Source: Erinaceus europaeus (Eukaryota; Chordata; Mammalia; Eulipotyphla; Erinaceidae). Taken from it: a DNA stretch of 64,000 nucleotides. Of this stretch, positions 1-11,279 are shown piece by piece. The notes under the pieces are model-generated. The model saw nothing but the letters and a program-made list of their open reading frames with translations, was not told the DNA's origin and did no database searches. The position numbers and the translations under genes were made by a program. Location of the stretch: positions 34,030,361 to 34,094,360 of the forward strand of contig NC_080171.1 of the NCBI RefSeq assembly GCF_950295315.1, written 5' to 3'. Within the stretch, counting starts at the first letter, position 1. The number at the start of each line of letters is the position of its first letter.

Positions 1-318
1 TAAAAAAAAGAAAAGGAACTGGGAGATAGATTTGAATGAGACTCCTGCCTTCATTACCTTTGCACTGCAATAAAAGGTCTTTCCCTTTCAGCAAAAGCTA
101 ATATAGTAGTGTTTTATTTTCTTTGGTATAGAACAGCAGAGTTTGTGTCTCTGTGTCTGTCTTCTGCCTGTATGTACGCTTTCCTTTACACATTCCTTTC
201 TTCAAATAAACACTTAAGTTATTTCCATTCCAGACTATGGAGGTGCCAGTAAGGCTTCAAGATAATGATTTTTCTTTCAGACTGGATTTGTTTGTTAGTT
301 TTCTATGTTCAGTTTCTT
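1..318. other. Unannotated AT-rich DNA
   Basis: I see no gene or recognisable repeat here. The right edge (308-318) is the left TSD of the next SINE. Confidence 0.5.
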
Positions 319-610
319 TTCATATATATATAATTTATTTTCCCTTTTGTTGCCCTTTTTTGTTGTTGTTGTAGATATTATGGTTGTTGTTACTGATGTC
401 GTCGTTGTTAGATAGAACAGAGAGAAATGGAGAGGGGAGGGGAAGACAGAGGGGGAGAGAAAGTTAGACACCTGTAGAAATGCTTCACCGCCTGTGAAGT
501 GATTCCCCTGCAGGTGGGGAGCCGGGGGCTCGAACCGGGATCCTTACTCGTGTCCTTGTGCTTTGTGTCACGTGCGCTTAACCCACTGCGCTACCACCCA
601 ACTCTCTATT
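319..610 (-). mobile_element. E1 SINE, short form
   Basis: Antisense copy: T/AT-rich tail at the left, tRNA-like head at the right (reverse of the B box near 530, reverse of the A box near 590). It is flanked by the perfect 11-bp TSD ttcagtttctt at 308-318 and 611-621, so it is an L1-mobilised insertion. Confidence 0.92.
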
Positions 611-895
611 TTCAGTTTCTTATGAAACCTCCAGAGTGTATTTCATATGGCTGTGCCACTTTAAAATTCTATCAACAAGTGCATCCACAGGTTTTTTTCT
701 TCTTCTTTTTCTTATCTTTCCTCACATCTTCACCAATATTAACTCACATCTCTTTGGAATAGACTTCCAAACATGTGAGATGAAATTTTCTTGTGATTTT
801 GATTTGCATTTCCCTTGTGATGAGTACCTTTTTGTGTACCTGTTAACTGTATTTGCCTTTAGAAAAATGTCTGTTCAGGTCTTTTACCCATTTTT

Positions 896-1036
896 TCTAA
901 GAATTTATTTATTTATTTATGAGAAAGATGGGAAAGAACGAGCCATCACTCTGGTACATGTGCTACCGGGGATTGAACTCGGGACCTCATGGTTGAGAAT
1001 CCAATGCTTTATCCACTGCGCCACCTCCCGGACCAC
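896..1036 (-). mobile_element. E2 SINE
   Basis: Antisense E2 with (TTTA)n tail at the left and the reverse of 'gcagtggataaagca' near 1005-1020. A perfect 16-bp TSD, tcttttacccattttt, lies at 880-895 and 1037-1052. Confidence 0.93.
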
Positions 1037-1052
1037 TCTTTTACCCATTTTT

Positions 1053-1950
1053 GAGTTTGATTATTTTGGTAGGCTTTAGTTCTTTTGCTTTAAGTTGACT
1101 TTATTTTTCTTTAGTATTAGCATTTACTTACAAGCAGTTTGTAATGTTGGGTTTACTCTAATTTGCTTATTTCTCATTTATTAGCTATGAAGACTATTTG
1201 AAATATTGATACATTATTATAGTCCTTGCAAAGAAAGTGTCAAGATAATTTTGTCTAACTTATTTTTTTTTCCTTCAGATTTTCCCAACGGATGGAAACA
1301 TATCAAAAGATAGGATTATTCAGCTCTTTGATATTATATAAAGCCAAATTGCCTTCCACAAATACTGTTACATTACTCGCAGCAAAGCATGAAAATATTA
1401 GCTTGTTAGAGTACATTCATATTGTTATTATTCTAAAAATAAATAAATACTTGGTAAAGATAAGCAGTCATTAATATCATGGTTTAGATTCTCTGAAAGG
1501 CTCCTAAGCAAGACCATGTCTTTCTACACTTCAGTGTCTCTTAGTCATCTGAAGTGGTAATCTAGTTTTCTTACAATAAATGTCTGGCACATCTAAGCTT
1601 GCTTATTTTAATTATTATTAGAGCCTACAGTTTTTGAGAAGTATGCTAATTATTTTTCATCACTCTCCTTTTCTGGCCTTAAAAAGTCTCTTTTAGTGTC
1701 TCCAAAGAGAATCGATCTTAATGAGTTAAAATGCAGGGTACTTATCCTACTTCTATATACTCTTATTTATTTATTAATTTTTTTAAAATGAAAGTTTTTC
1801 TGTTATAGGAGTAAAATCCTGCTTATAATAAAACACAATCTGACAAAGGTCACTGGACACTATGGGATAGAGGAATACTGCTCTGCAAATCAGATAAAGT
1901 GCCCAGGTGAGAAAAAAATATAGAGGAACTTAGGGAAATTTATTAGCCCG
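1053..1950. other. Unannotated AT-rich DNA
   Basis: No repeat family or coding signal recognised. A 60-codon open frame at 1292-1474 has no recognisable domain and no support as a gene. Confidence 0.45.
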
Positions 1951-1954
1951 TCTC

Positions 1955-1992
1955 AGCTCTTTCTTCTTTCTTTCCATCTTTCTTTCTTTCCT

Positions 1993-2030
<38 letters not shown>

Positions 2031-2092
2031 TTTCTTTCCATCTTCCTTCCTTCCTTCCTTCCTTCCTTTCCTTCTTTCTTTTTTCCTTTAGG
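1955..2092. repeat. TTTC/TTCC pyrimidine microsatellite
   Basis: Imperfect TTTC units with a TTCC block. It abuts an old antisense SINE and is probably its expanded A-rich tail. Confidence 0.9.
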
Positions 2093-2205
2093 AGAGAGAG
2101 AAAAAAAACAAAAACAGCATCACTGGCACATGTGATGCCAGGAGTTGATCTCAAGACCTCATGCTGACAATTTATTGCCTTATCCGCTATGCCAGTGCTC
2201 AACCT
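2093..2205 (-). mobile_element. Diverged E2-like SINE
   Basis: The reverse complement resembles E2: 'cttatccgctatgcc' marks the head end at the right, and the pyrimidine tract marks the tail at the left. Decayed, with no clear TSD. Confidence 0.6.
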
Positions 2206-2439
2206 GCTCAGAATTTTTTCTATGCATAATTGGAATGGAAATGTCTTCCATTTTAGGGTTTTTAAGGGTGATTAAAGCGCTTAATCTGTAAGTGCTTTGA
2301 GCTGTGAGTAGATGGTCTCAGAGTGGACTTTAACACAAAATTGTTCATCAGTAACTGGCCACTAGTGATTCTAGTTTAGTCTTTAAGCATACCCTTCCCT
2401 TCTGAAGTTACCTTCTGAAAAGGCTTCTTCTTAAGAAAT

Positions 2440-2590
2440 TTGATATTGTTGGGGGGCAAGGTGACAGTGCACTGGGTTAGGCGTACATGGTGAACAGTGC
2501 AAGGGGCATAAGGAACCCAGTTTGAGCCCCAGGATCCCCACCGGCAGGGGAGTCGCTTCACAAGCGGTAAAGTAGTTCTGTAGGTGACTC
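2440..2590 (+). mobile_element. E1 SINE head fragment
   Basis: Sense-strand head with degenerate A box (gacagtgcactggg), B-box-like gtttgagcccc and the following 'caccggcaggggagtcgcttcacaa' region. It stops before the CT-rich body, so it is 3' truncated. Confidence 0.75.
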
Positions 2591-2862
2591 CAAAGGACAA
2601 GATTATTCCGATTCATATTGTCTTAGTGAGAAATGTTACCCTCAAACCCTCAAGACTGCGGCGTAGACATGACAATTTTATCATTTCCATTTTGGAAGTG
2701 GTGAAACAATCGTCTGTGAAAAGCCCCCAAGAGTCCATACTCTTAATACTAAGTAGAGTGGACATGCACTGGTTGTCAATTGAGGATGTTAGGCCTGAAA
2801 TAAATAATATCTCTATAATCTGAGTGTGATGCAAACCAATCAAATTTCCTTCTTTCTTTTTC

Positions 2863-3041
2863 TTCTTTTTTTTTGGTGCCTGCACCACTGCTTCTGGAGG
2901 CTATTTTTTCCTTTTTGTTTATTATTTTATTATTATTGTCACTGTTGTTCTGTAGGTGTCTTTCTCTCCCCCTCTCTGTCTTCCCTTCCTCTCTCCAATT
3001 CTCTCTGCACTTAACCTGCTGTGCTACCGCCCGACTCCCCT
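2863..3041. mobile_element. E1 SINE with internally inverted segment
   Basis: Both ends are antisense E1 (tail segment 'ggtgcctgcaccactgcttc' at left, head 'gctaccgcccgactcccc' at right). The middle, about 2952-3010 ('gtaggtgtctttctctcccc' onward), reads in the sense direction. The middle has therefore been inverted, or spliced in from a second copy. Confidence 0.7.
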
Positions 3042-3391
3042 TTTTACCTTATTTTCTTTACTCTAGTTAGAGAGGTAACTTGTACAACAATCAACATTGC
3101 TATGCTATGAAACTGATGTAGCAAACAACAGTTGGCATATAAAGACACTTGAGAAAGTGAGGTAGGAAGCATCCAGTAATCAAATGACTGATATATTATT
3201 GAAAAAGGGGCTCCAAAGAATTAAAATACCCCCAAGTACGTCTTTAGTCTATTTTTGATGGAGTTCCTGTAAGTCTGTTTCTACATCATATGGAAGCGTG
3301 GCACCTGTTCCATTCTGCTCTTTTCATTAACCTACACAAGTCATTTTCCACTCCCCAGTATTTCTGCATAGCCTTCAGATTTTTGTTTCGT

Positions 3392-3502
3392 TTTTACCAA
3401 AGCACTGCTCAGTTTGGGCTTATAGTAAGGAGGATTGAACCTGGGACTTTGGAGCCTCAGGCATGAGTGTCTCTTTACATAACCATTATGCTAACTAACC
3501 TC
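3392..3502 (-). mobile_element. E3 SINE, diverged
   Basis: Antisense E3: 'agcactgctcagtttgggct' at the left and 'cataaccattatgct' at the right. Confidence 0.8.
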
Positions 3503-4585
3503 ACACAGTTTATAATATCAAATGACAACCACATTTTATTTCTAATAATATATTACATTAAAAATCTTATATAAAAGTCTTTTGAAGTACTTCTTTGGAA
3601 TAACATCAAGAATGCGATTGTTAGATACCAGAATATGACTGTATCATAAATCTATTTTTTTAATCCTGGACTTGACTTCTTTGTTTGCCTCAAAGTAAAA
3701 TCTGTTATTTCCACCCAACAGGCATTGCACTCAAGAGTTACGTTTTTATCATGTGTTTTGGGTGTAATATTTCATGGGAATGTTTAATATGGAAAAATTA
3801 AAGAAAGGAACTCTTTCTCTTTCCATAATACAAAACACTAGTCCTCAAATGAGGTCACATGCCAAAGTGTATGCCCTTCTGGTTCTCTTTCTGATATTGT
3901 ATGAAGTGACCCATATCCTACTCTTGCATAAGACAGTTGATGAGAATGACAAAGCTCTCGTTCTTCGGGTGAGTGATTCATTGGTTGATTGCCTGGAGTT
4001 TTCCACTTGGGAGCAAATTCCTTTTGTGGTTTCCAGAGCTTGAAGAAACATTAGTTTGCTTTTCAATTTACATGGCCATTCTACTGAATCCACTGCACAG
4101 CACTCTGCAATTGTAATAGCCCTGATTCATAACTTCACATTTGAAATGTAAAGTGCAACCATTCTTAATGGTTTAGTTTAATGGCCACTCTTTTCTCTCC
4201 CCTATAGCTTCTTGTATATTATTATTTTTTAGGCAGACAGCCATTTTAGTGCCACCACACTCTCCATTTAACATACTCTGTGCAGTAGAAATTCTTTTAA
4301 AAACAACAACCATCCTTTTGGAAAACATCACTGTGAGAAAACATCAATCTATGGGGAAAAGTGACCTGGTGAACCCCTATTTAGAATTTTCTCTTTTCTG
4401 TTTTCCTCTGTGAGAAAAGTGAGTATGATATAGAAGGAAATGCATGCGGAGATGGTCTGAACCTGGGGGAAAGGAGCTGTGTAAACCAGTGAGATTACAT
4501 AGTCACCTCAAGTGATGGTGCTTTTTAAGGTCTTCGACAAACCATCTCCACCTCTGTATTTATTATACTTGAATGACTAGATTTT
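3503..4585. other. Unannotated unique DNA
   Basis: No recognisable repeat. An 89-codon frame at 3774-4043 has a hydrophobic stretch but no family resemblance and no splice context I would trust. Confidence 0.45.
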
Positions 4586-4605
4586 GAAATAGAGAAAACC
4601 GTGTG

Positions 4606-4774
4606 GTCTGGGAGATGGCTCAGTGGATAAAGCACTGAACTCTCAAGCATGAGGTCTTGACTTCAGGCCCCAGCAGCACATGTACCAGGGTGATATTAGG
4701 TTCTTTTCCTCTCCTATCTTTCTCATTAATAAACAAAATCTTTAAAAAAAAAACAAAAAGAAAAGAAAAAAAAA
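4606..4774 (+). mobile_element. E2 SINE
   Basis: Sense E2 ('cagtggataaagcactgaac', then 'ctcattaataaacaaaatc' and an A-rich tail). A 20-bp TSD with one mismatch lies at 4586-4605 and 4775-4794 and ends in gaaaaccgtgtg. Confidence 0.92.
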
Positions 4775-4787
4775 GAAATAAAGAAAA

Positions 4788-4789
<2 letters not shown>

Positions 4790-4819
<30 letters not shown>
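4790..4819. repeat. (GT)n microsatellite
   Basis: Fifteen GT units that begin inside the right TSD (gtgtg) of the E2 insertion. Confidence 0.95.
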
Positions 4820-4822
<3 letters not shown>

Positions 4823-5498
4823 ACCTTTTAAAGTTTTGAGTCATTTACAATTTCTTTTCTTCCTTAGACCATTTCAGCAGGTCCAATGAATCCTGACCTT
4901 ACTGAATGTCCCCTTCACTGTAGCCTTTGGAGATCAGCAAAGAGCTCCTGCTCTGAACTCTTTTGGGGGTTGCAGGGGGGTGGCATCCCTGATTCTGTTA
5001 CCAGGGAAACCAGTTTCAGATGAGTGCAAAAGAGGTAAAAGATTCAAATGTCTTATTCAAAATAATGAAATATGAACACAACCCTTAACTTTCCCTACTC
5101 CCCACCTTCACCCCACTATCTAAAGTTAATTTCCATGGAAACAGGATCAGGAAGGCCGTTGACAGCCAGCAACTGACAGTAAACTCAGGAATCTCTCTAG
5201 GTGGCAGGTATCTTTTTGATATCTGCAAATGCCAATTTGTACAACCCCATGACATATCATTGGACTGGAAAGGCTCTTCTATTTGAAGAGTGAATAAAAT
5301 AGAATCTACCCAGTCAAGATGTCCAGTTTAATGTTTTACCCAACAAATAATTCAGAAATATAGTTCAAGTGATTACTATTGCTTTCCATGACAACCACTT
5401 TGTTGGTTTGCAAGCTTCCTTATCTATCATGTTGGCCTAATTTCTGGACTAATACTTGCCAAGATGATGCAGTAATATATAGAGTGTAAGTGTGTTAA
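4820..5498. other. Unannotated unique DNA
   Basis: No repeat, RNA gene or coding exon recognised. Confidence 0.45.
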
Positions 5499-5824
5499 TT
5501 TTTTTTTTTTTTTTTTTGCCTCCAGGGTTATTGCTGGGGCTTGGTGCCTACACTACAAATCCACTGCTCCTGGAAGCCATTTTTTCTCATTGTGTTGCCC
5601 TTGTTGTTACCCCTGTTGTTGTTGTTAATGTTGTTGGATAGAACAGAGAGAAATCAAGAGAGGAGGGGAAGACAGAGAGGCGGAGCAAAAGACAGACACC
5701 TGCAGACCGGCTTCACCGCCTGTGAGGCTACCCTCCTGCAGGTGGGGAGCTGGGGGCTCAAACGAACCTGGTCCTTGCACTTTGCACCATGTGTGCTTAA
5801 TCCATTGCACTACTGCTCAGCCCC
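5499..5824 (-). mobile_element. E1 SINE, long form
   Basis: T19 tail at 5499-5517, then the long-form 3' segment ('gcctccagggttattgctgg'), GTT-rich spacer, body and head ending near 5824. The TSD is not clear. Confidence 0.92.
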
Positions 5825-6221
5825 CTTAATGTTGTTTTTAATTCATATAATAGTGCTTAAACATTTGTTCACGTTATCTACTAATTTCTACTTATTTTTA
5901 GATGTTTTACCTTCTAGAAAACATGAACTCTCCAAATGAAATATGTAGAAATCCAACATACATATCTAAATAATTGAAAAGTTCTAGGAGGTTTCTAGCA
6001 TCTGCAAAGCAAAACCCTCCAGTGGTAAGTGAGTTGCAATCAAAAATGTTTTGTCACTGCTGAAATTCAGCTGAACATATCAACACAGGATGGCTGAGAA
6101 AAAAATTAATAGCAGAAGGGAACAGACTTCTTTAATGGAATTTTGACTTTAAGAATTGCCTGTAAAGATACTGAATTGCTCAAATTATGTATCTTGTCTT
6201 TTCAGCTAGCTTATAAATTTC
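5825..6221. other. Unannotated unique DNA
   Basis: No feature recognised. Confidence 0.4.
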
Positions 6222-6350
6222 AGTGGCCCAGGAGGCGGCACAGTGGATAAAGTACCAGACTCACAATCATCAGATCCTGAGTTTGATCCCCTCATCACTT
6301 GTACCAGAGGGAAGCACTGGTTCTCCCTCTCTTATGAATAAATAAGCAAG
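6222..6350 (+). mobile_element. E2 SINE
   Basis: Sense E2: 'cacagtggataaagtaccag', then 'cttatgaataaataagc'. Moderately diverged. Confidence 0.85.
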
Positions 6351-6859
6351 TCTGGTTTTTGTTTTTTTTAATGCAGTTCAGTATGGCATCCAATCTGAGC
6401 TCCTCCACTGACATTAGACGTAAATTATTCAGATTAGGGGAAGCAAAGTTTCATTGTTTTCATTTTAAGAACCTCAGTGTTTATTTGCCCTTAATATAAA
6501 TTATTATGTATAAATGATATAAAATATATGAGCTCTTAAATGCTTTTTTAATACAGACCTGCCTGTATAACAAAAACATCTGTAACACAAAATCCATGTA
6601 TAACAAACTCAGTACTGAGTCCTTTCTGCCCTTGGCAGCCTCCTTCCACTTAGCATCAGTAACCAAGGGAGGCTTTCCCTGTAGCCACAACTCAACACAT
6701 TTTCTGAAGGTGAAGTGATGAAGAGTTGGTTGGTTGAATGACTCACACAAGATAAGTGCTGAAATGGGTTTTGGTGCTGGCTTTTCTTTTGCCTCCTTGC
6801 AGAGAAACATTAAGATAAATCTCTGGTTAGCTAATATCACAAGTATCAAAAAAAAAAAT
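6351..6859. other. Unannotated unique DNA
   Basis: No repeat recognised. A 122-codon minus-strand frame at 6481-6849 lacks any domain I know. Confidence 0.4.
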
Positions 6860-6870
6860 TAAGCCTCTTT

Positions 6871-6910
<40 letters not shown>

Positions 6911-7254
6911 TTTTTCTTTCGCCTCTAGGGTTATTTCTGGGGCTTGGTGCCTGCACTACGAATCCACTGGTCCTGGAGGCCACTTTTTCCCATTTTGCTG
7001 CCCTTGTTGCAGTAATTGTTATTGTTGCCATTGATGTTGGTGTTGTTGGATAGGACAGAGAGAAACTGAGAGAGGAGGGGAGACAGAGAAGAGGAGAAAA
7101 AAACAGATGCCTGCAGACCTGCTTCACTGCCATGAAGCGATTTCCCCCCCACCCCGCGCAGGTAGGGAGCTGGGGGCTTGAACCAGGATCCCTATGCTGG
7201 TCCTTGCGTTCCGTGCCATGTGCGCTTAATCCGCTGCATTATTGCCCGATCCCC
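6871..7254 (-). mobile_element. E1 SINE, long form, with (TTTC)n tail
   Basis: The A-rich tail has become (TTTC)n at about 6871-6920. Then come the long-form 3' segment, body and head. TSD taagccNcttt lies at 6860-6870 and 7255-7265 with one mismatch. Confidence 0.9.
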
Positions 7255-7265
7255 TAAGCCACTTT

Positions 7266-7847
7266 ATTTTTTTCTCTATCTTTCCTCAAATTGGCTGTAA
7301 AATGAAAAAGGCTGACATTCTACCTGGACCTGACCTTGATGCACGTGCTACTTCTTTGAGTTCAAGTTGGGAAATGCAGAAATGTGTATAAATAAACCCT
7401 TGACTTGAACAGAAATTTCATTGTATATAGAGGATGGTTCCTTATGTTGGCAGTGAAAGCTTGTCAAAAGGACATTATTAAATGCCTTTCTCTGTGTAGC
7501 TATGAGAACTTTTGGAATAGTTTCATGGCATAGGCACAAGAATATCAGTGACTATCTTGTTGGAATGGGAAATCTTTCCTCCTGGTTTCTATTTTCATAA
7601 GACGTTTCACAAGATTCTCTTGTCACTACTGTCTATATCCTAAGCTACTCTGGTTTATGGCTATTACAGTTTTTAAAAATTAAAATTCTATAATTTGCCA
7701 GTAATTGAAATATTTAGAGTCATTTGTATTAACATTTCAATAAGTCTAGAATGTGAGGAAAATCACAGGACAAATAAATGCTGATCACATAAAATTAGAG
7801 ATGCTATTTCCTCATGTTTGAGGGCTACTCTCTGGCGTAATCCAGCT
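7266..7847. other. Unannotated unique DNA
   Basis: No feature recognised. Confidence 0.4.
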
Positions 7848-7860
7848 TTCAAGCCCTATT

Positions 7861-8102
7861 TCCCCCCCTTTCATTGTTCTTGTTGTTTTATTGTTGTTGT
7901 TATTGATGTAGTCATTGTTGGATAGAACAGAGAGAAATTGAGACAGTAGGGGAAGACAGAGAGGGGGGCGAGAAAGATAGACACCTGCAGACCTGCTTCA
8001 CTGCCTGTAAAGCCACTCCCTGCAGGTGGGGAGCTGTGGGCTCAAACCAGGTTCCTTAATTCTGGTCCTGGTGCTTAACCTGCTGCGCTACCTCCTGACC
8101 CC
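7861..8102 (-). mobile_element. E1 SINE, short form
   Basis: Antisense copy, flanked by a 13-bp TSD (ttcNagccctatt) at 7848-7860 and 8103-8115 with one mismatch. Confidence 0.9.
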
Positions 8103-8238
8103 TTCTAGCCCTATTCTAAACTCTGACACCATCTTCCCAGACAATATTTTCAGTCCACCTGCATATTAGCTATCAGTCTCAAGCAAAAATTCCTAAAATC
8201 ATGGGCCCCGTGGAACATAGCTAAAATAGACTTCCTAG

Positions 8239-8303
8239 CTTCTTCTTCTTCTTCTTCTTCTTCTTCTTCTTCTTCTTCTTCTTCTTCTTCTTCTTCTTCT
8301 TCT

Positions 8304-8338
<35 letters not shown>

Positions 8339-8395
8339 TTCTTTCTCTTCTTCTTCTTCCTCCTCCTTCTCCTCCTCTTCTTCTCTCTCTCTCTT
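8239..8395. repeat. (CTT)n / (GAA)n microsatellite
   Basis: An uninterrupted CTT run of about 29 units (8239-8326) is followed by CTT/CCT/TCT variants. The acidic open frame on the opposite strand (poly-Glu) is an artefact of the repeat. Confidence 0.97.
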
Positions 8396-8677
8396 TAGTA
8401 AATCTACAATCTCCATATCAAACTACATAACTCTTTAATTTTGTCACATTATGTTGCATTGCTATTTTTCTTTTTAAATTTTATTTATTTATTATTGGAC
8501 AGAGACAGAGAGAAATTGGGACAGGAGTGGATGACAGAGAGGAGAGAGATAGAGACACTTGCAGCTCTACTTCACTCAAGAAGCTTTCCTCTTTCAGGTG
8601 GGGACCAGGGGCTTGAGCCTGGGTTCTTGCACACTACAGTGTGTGCTTAACCAGGTGCGCCACCACCTATCCCCAAG
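8245..8677 (-). mobile_element. E4 SINE insertion with extra 3' sequence and GAA tail
   Basis: Read on the minus strand: E4 head and body (about 8672 to 8500), its A/T-rich tail (about 8500-8468), about 70 bp of non-SINE DNA (about 8396-8467), then a (GAA)n tail. The whole unit is flanked by ttcctagcttctt at 8232-8244 and 8678-8690. The TSD outside the extra DNA suggests one insertion event carrying downstream sequence. Confidence 0.75.
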
Positions 8678-8789
8678 TTCCTAGCTTCTTCCCACAAGAA
8701 GACTCCCTAATTTCATCTGCTCTATTACAACCTTTGGGTTCCTTTTTATTAAACAATTTGTTCTGCCTTATGTCTTACTGCCTTCCAGA

Positions 8790-9168
8790 CAACAAGTTGC
8801 AGATGCTATTGTGATTCCATTCTGACTTCCCTGGGCAAATGATCTCACCAATGTGTCCCAAAGTCTCACCTCTTGAGAACTCTACCCACTAGGGAAAGAT
8901 AGAAAAAGGCTGGAGGTATGGATCAACCTGCCAATGCCCATGTCTAGCAGAGAGGCAATTATAGAAGCCATACCTTCCACCTTCTGCACTCCATAAAGAA
9001 TTTTGGTACAAACTCCTAGAGAGGAAAAAAGAATAGGGAAGTTCCCAATGGAGGGGGTAGGACACAGAACTCTGGGGGTGGGAACTGTATGGGGCTGTAC
9101 CACTATTATCTTACACTCTTGTTAATTATTATTAAATCACTAATAATTTTTTTAGAATTGATAAAAAA
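8790..9168 (+). mobile_element. LX LINE-like 3' region
   Basis: Sense copy: 'cttccctgggcaaatgatct', 'actagggaaagatagaaaaa', 'tagaagccataccttccacc', ending in 'attattaaatcactaataat'. The terminal stretch matches the end of the L1 at 14180-15183. Confidence 0.8.
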
Positions 9169-9213
9169 ATAGTGCAAACCCTAAAGTCTGTACTAAATTA
9201 TACCTGAGTTTTT

Positions 9214-9490
9214 TAAAATTTTTATTTATTATTTATTTTCCCTTTTGTTGCCCTTGGTGGTTTTTATTGTTGTTGTAATTATTGTTGTTGTTGATGGATA
9301 GGACAGAGAGAAATGGAGAGAGGATGGGAAGACAGAGAGGGGGAGAGAAAGACACCTACAGACCTGCTTCACCGCCTGTGAAATGACTACCCTGCAGGTG
9401 AGGAGTTGGGGGCTCAAACCCGGATCCTTACTCCCGTTCTTGCGCTTCGCGCCATGTACGCTTAACCTGCTGCGCTACTGCCCAACTCCC
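9214..9490 (-). mobile_element. E1 SINE, short form
   Basis: Antisense copy with the perfect 14-bp TSD atacctgagttttt at 9200-9213 and 9491-9504. Confidence 0.93.
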
Positions 9491-9525
9491 ATACCTGAGT
9501 TTTTGAACTTCAAGTAGAAAACAAC

Positions 9526-10003
<478 letters not shown>

Positions 10004-10384
10004 CAAAGTGACAAGTAGCCATTTATAAGTGGTGCTGCCTGGTATATATTTTATCGTTGAATCAATTTTATTTGAATCACAAGTAGAATCTGAGGTCAAA
10101 TAAATACTTTCACTGCAATCCACAAGAAAGACAAAGAAAACAAACTTTTTCCCTAGCCTGAATAGAAGTTTTTTTTTTTTCCCTTCCCCATCCACTACTA
10201 AGCAGAAGCATTTACTACCTGAAAGCACTAGACTTGACTTTTTATAATGCAACCTTTGAAATGATTGAGGTGAATATAAAGATATGGACAGGCCTCAAAT
10301 ACCAAATTTTTTCAGCTTGACAAAACAGGCAAAAAATTGTTCCTTTAAAATATGTGAAAGGTCAGAGGATACTTCAGCTGTATT
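10004..10384. other. Unannotated unique DNA
   Basis: No feature recognised. Confidence 0.4.
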
Positions 10385-10397
10385 AAAAGCTATTACT

Positions 10398-10658
10398 GTG
10401 CAAGGACTGGCATAAGGCTCCCAGTTTGAGGCCCCTGGCTCCCTACCGGCAAGGGAGTCACTTTTCACAGGCGGTGAAGCAGGTCTGCAGGTGTCTATCT
10501 TTCTCTCCCCCTCTCTGTCTTCTCCTCCTCTCTCCATTTCTCTCTGTCCTATCTAACGATGACATCAGTAACAACAACAGTAATAACTACAAGGACAATA
10601 AAAAAACAACAAGGGCAACAAAAGGATAAATAAATTAAAAAAATAAAAAAAACATTTA
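10398..10658 (+). mobile_element. E1 SINE, 5'-truncated
   Basis: Sense copy lacking the first 35 or so bases (no A box). It begins at 'gcaaggactggcataagg'. A perfect 13-bp TSD, aaaagctattact, lies at 10385-10397 and 10659-10671, so the truncation happened during insertion. Confidence 0.9.
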
Positions 10659-10808
10659 AAAAGCTATTACTTCTTTCAACAAGCATTTACTATGTGTAGA
10701 TAACTGGTACTACTTGGGGAACATGACTATAATTATTACAGTTATGTCATCACGTTGCTGAGTACTCTCTGGTTGCTGTACTTTATGTAATAATAAGACA
10801 TGACTTTT

Positions 10809-11107
10809 AAAATTTTTTATATTTATTTATTCATTTATTTTCCCTTTTTTTTGCCCTTGTTAGTTTTTGTTATTATTGTAGTTATTGTTGTTATTGATGT
10901 CATTGTTGTTGGATAGGATGGAGAGAAATGGAGAGAGGACGGGAAAACTGATGGGGAGAGAAAGACAGACACCTGCAGACCTGCTTCACCACCTGTGAAG
11001 GGACTCCTCTGCAAGTGGGGAACCAGGAGCTTGAACCGGGATCCTTACCCAGGTCCTTGTGCTTTGCGCCACCTGTGCTTAACCCGCTGCACTACCCTCC
11101 AACCCCC
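10809..11107 (-). mobile_element. E1 SINE, short form
   Basis: Antisense copy. TSD aagacaNgactttt lies at 10795-10808 and 11108-11121 (one mismatch). Confidence 0.92.
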
Positions 11108-11279
11108 AAGACACGACTTTTTACCATGAGGAGCTACATATCGATCTGGGGCCAGCTTGAGGGTGAGGTGAAGAAGGACTGTTGTTCACAAAGTTTAAAG
11201 GGATTCTCAACCTTTAAACAACAAAACAAAACCCAGTGCTGACTATAAATAGCATTTTACTGCAATACCTATCAAATTT

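Noticed and set aside
8150..8416. 88-codon glutamate-rich open frame, minus strand
   Set aside because: Translation of the GAA microsatellite. No codon structure beyond the repeat.
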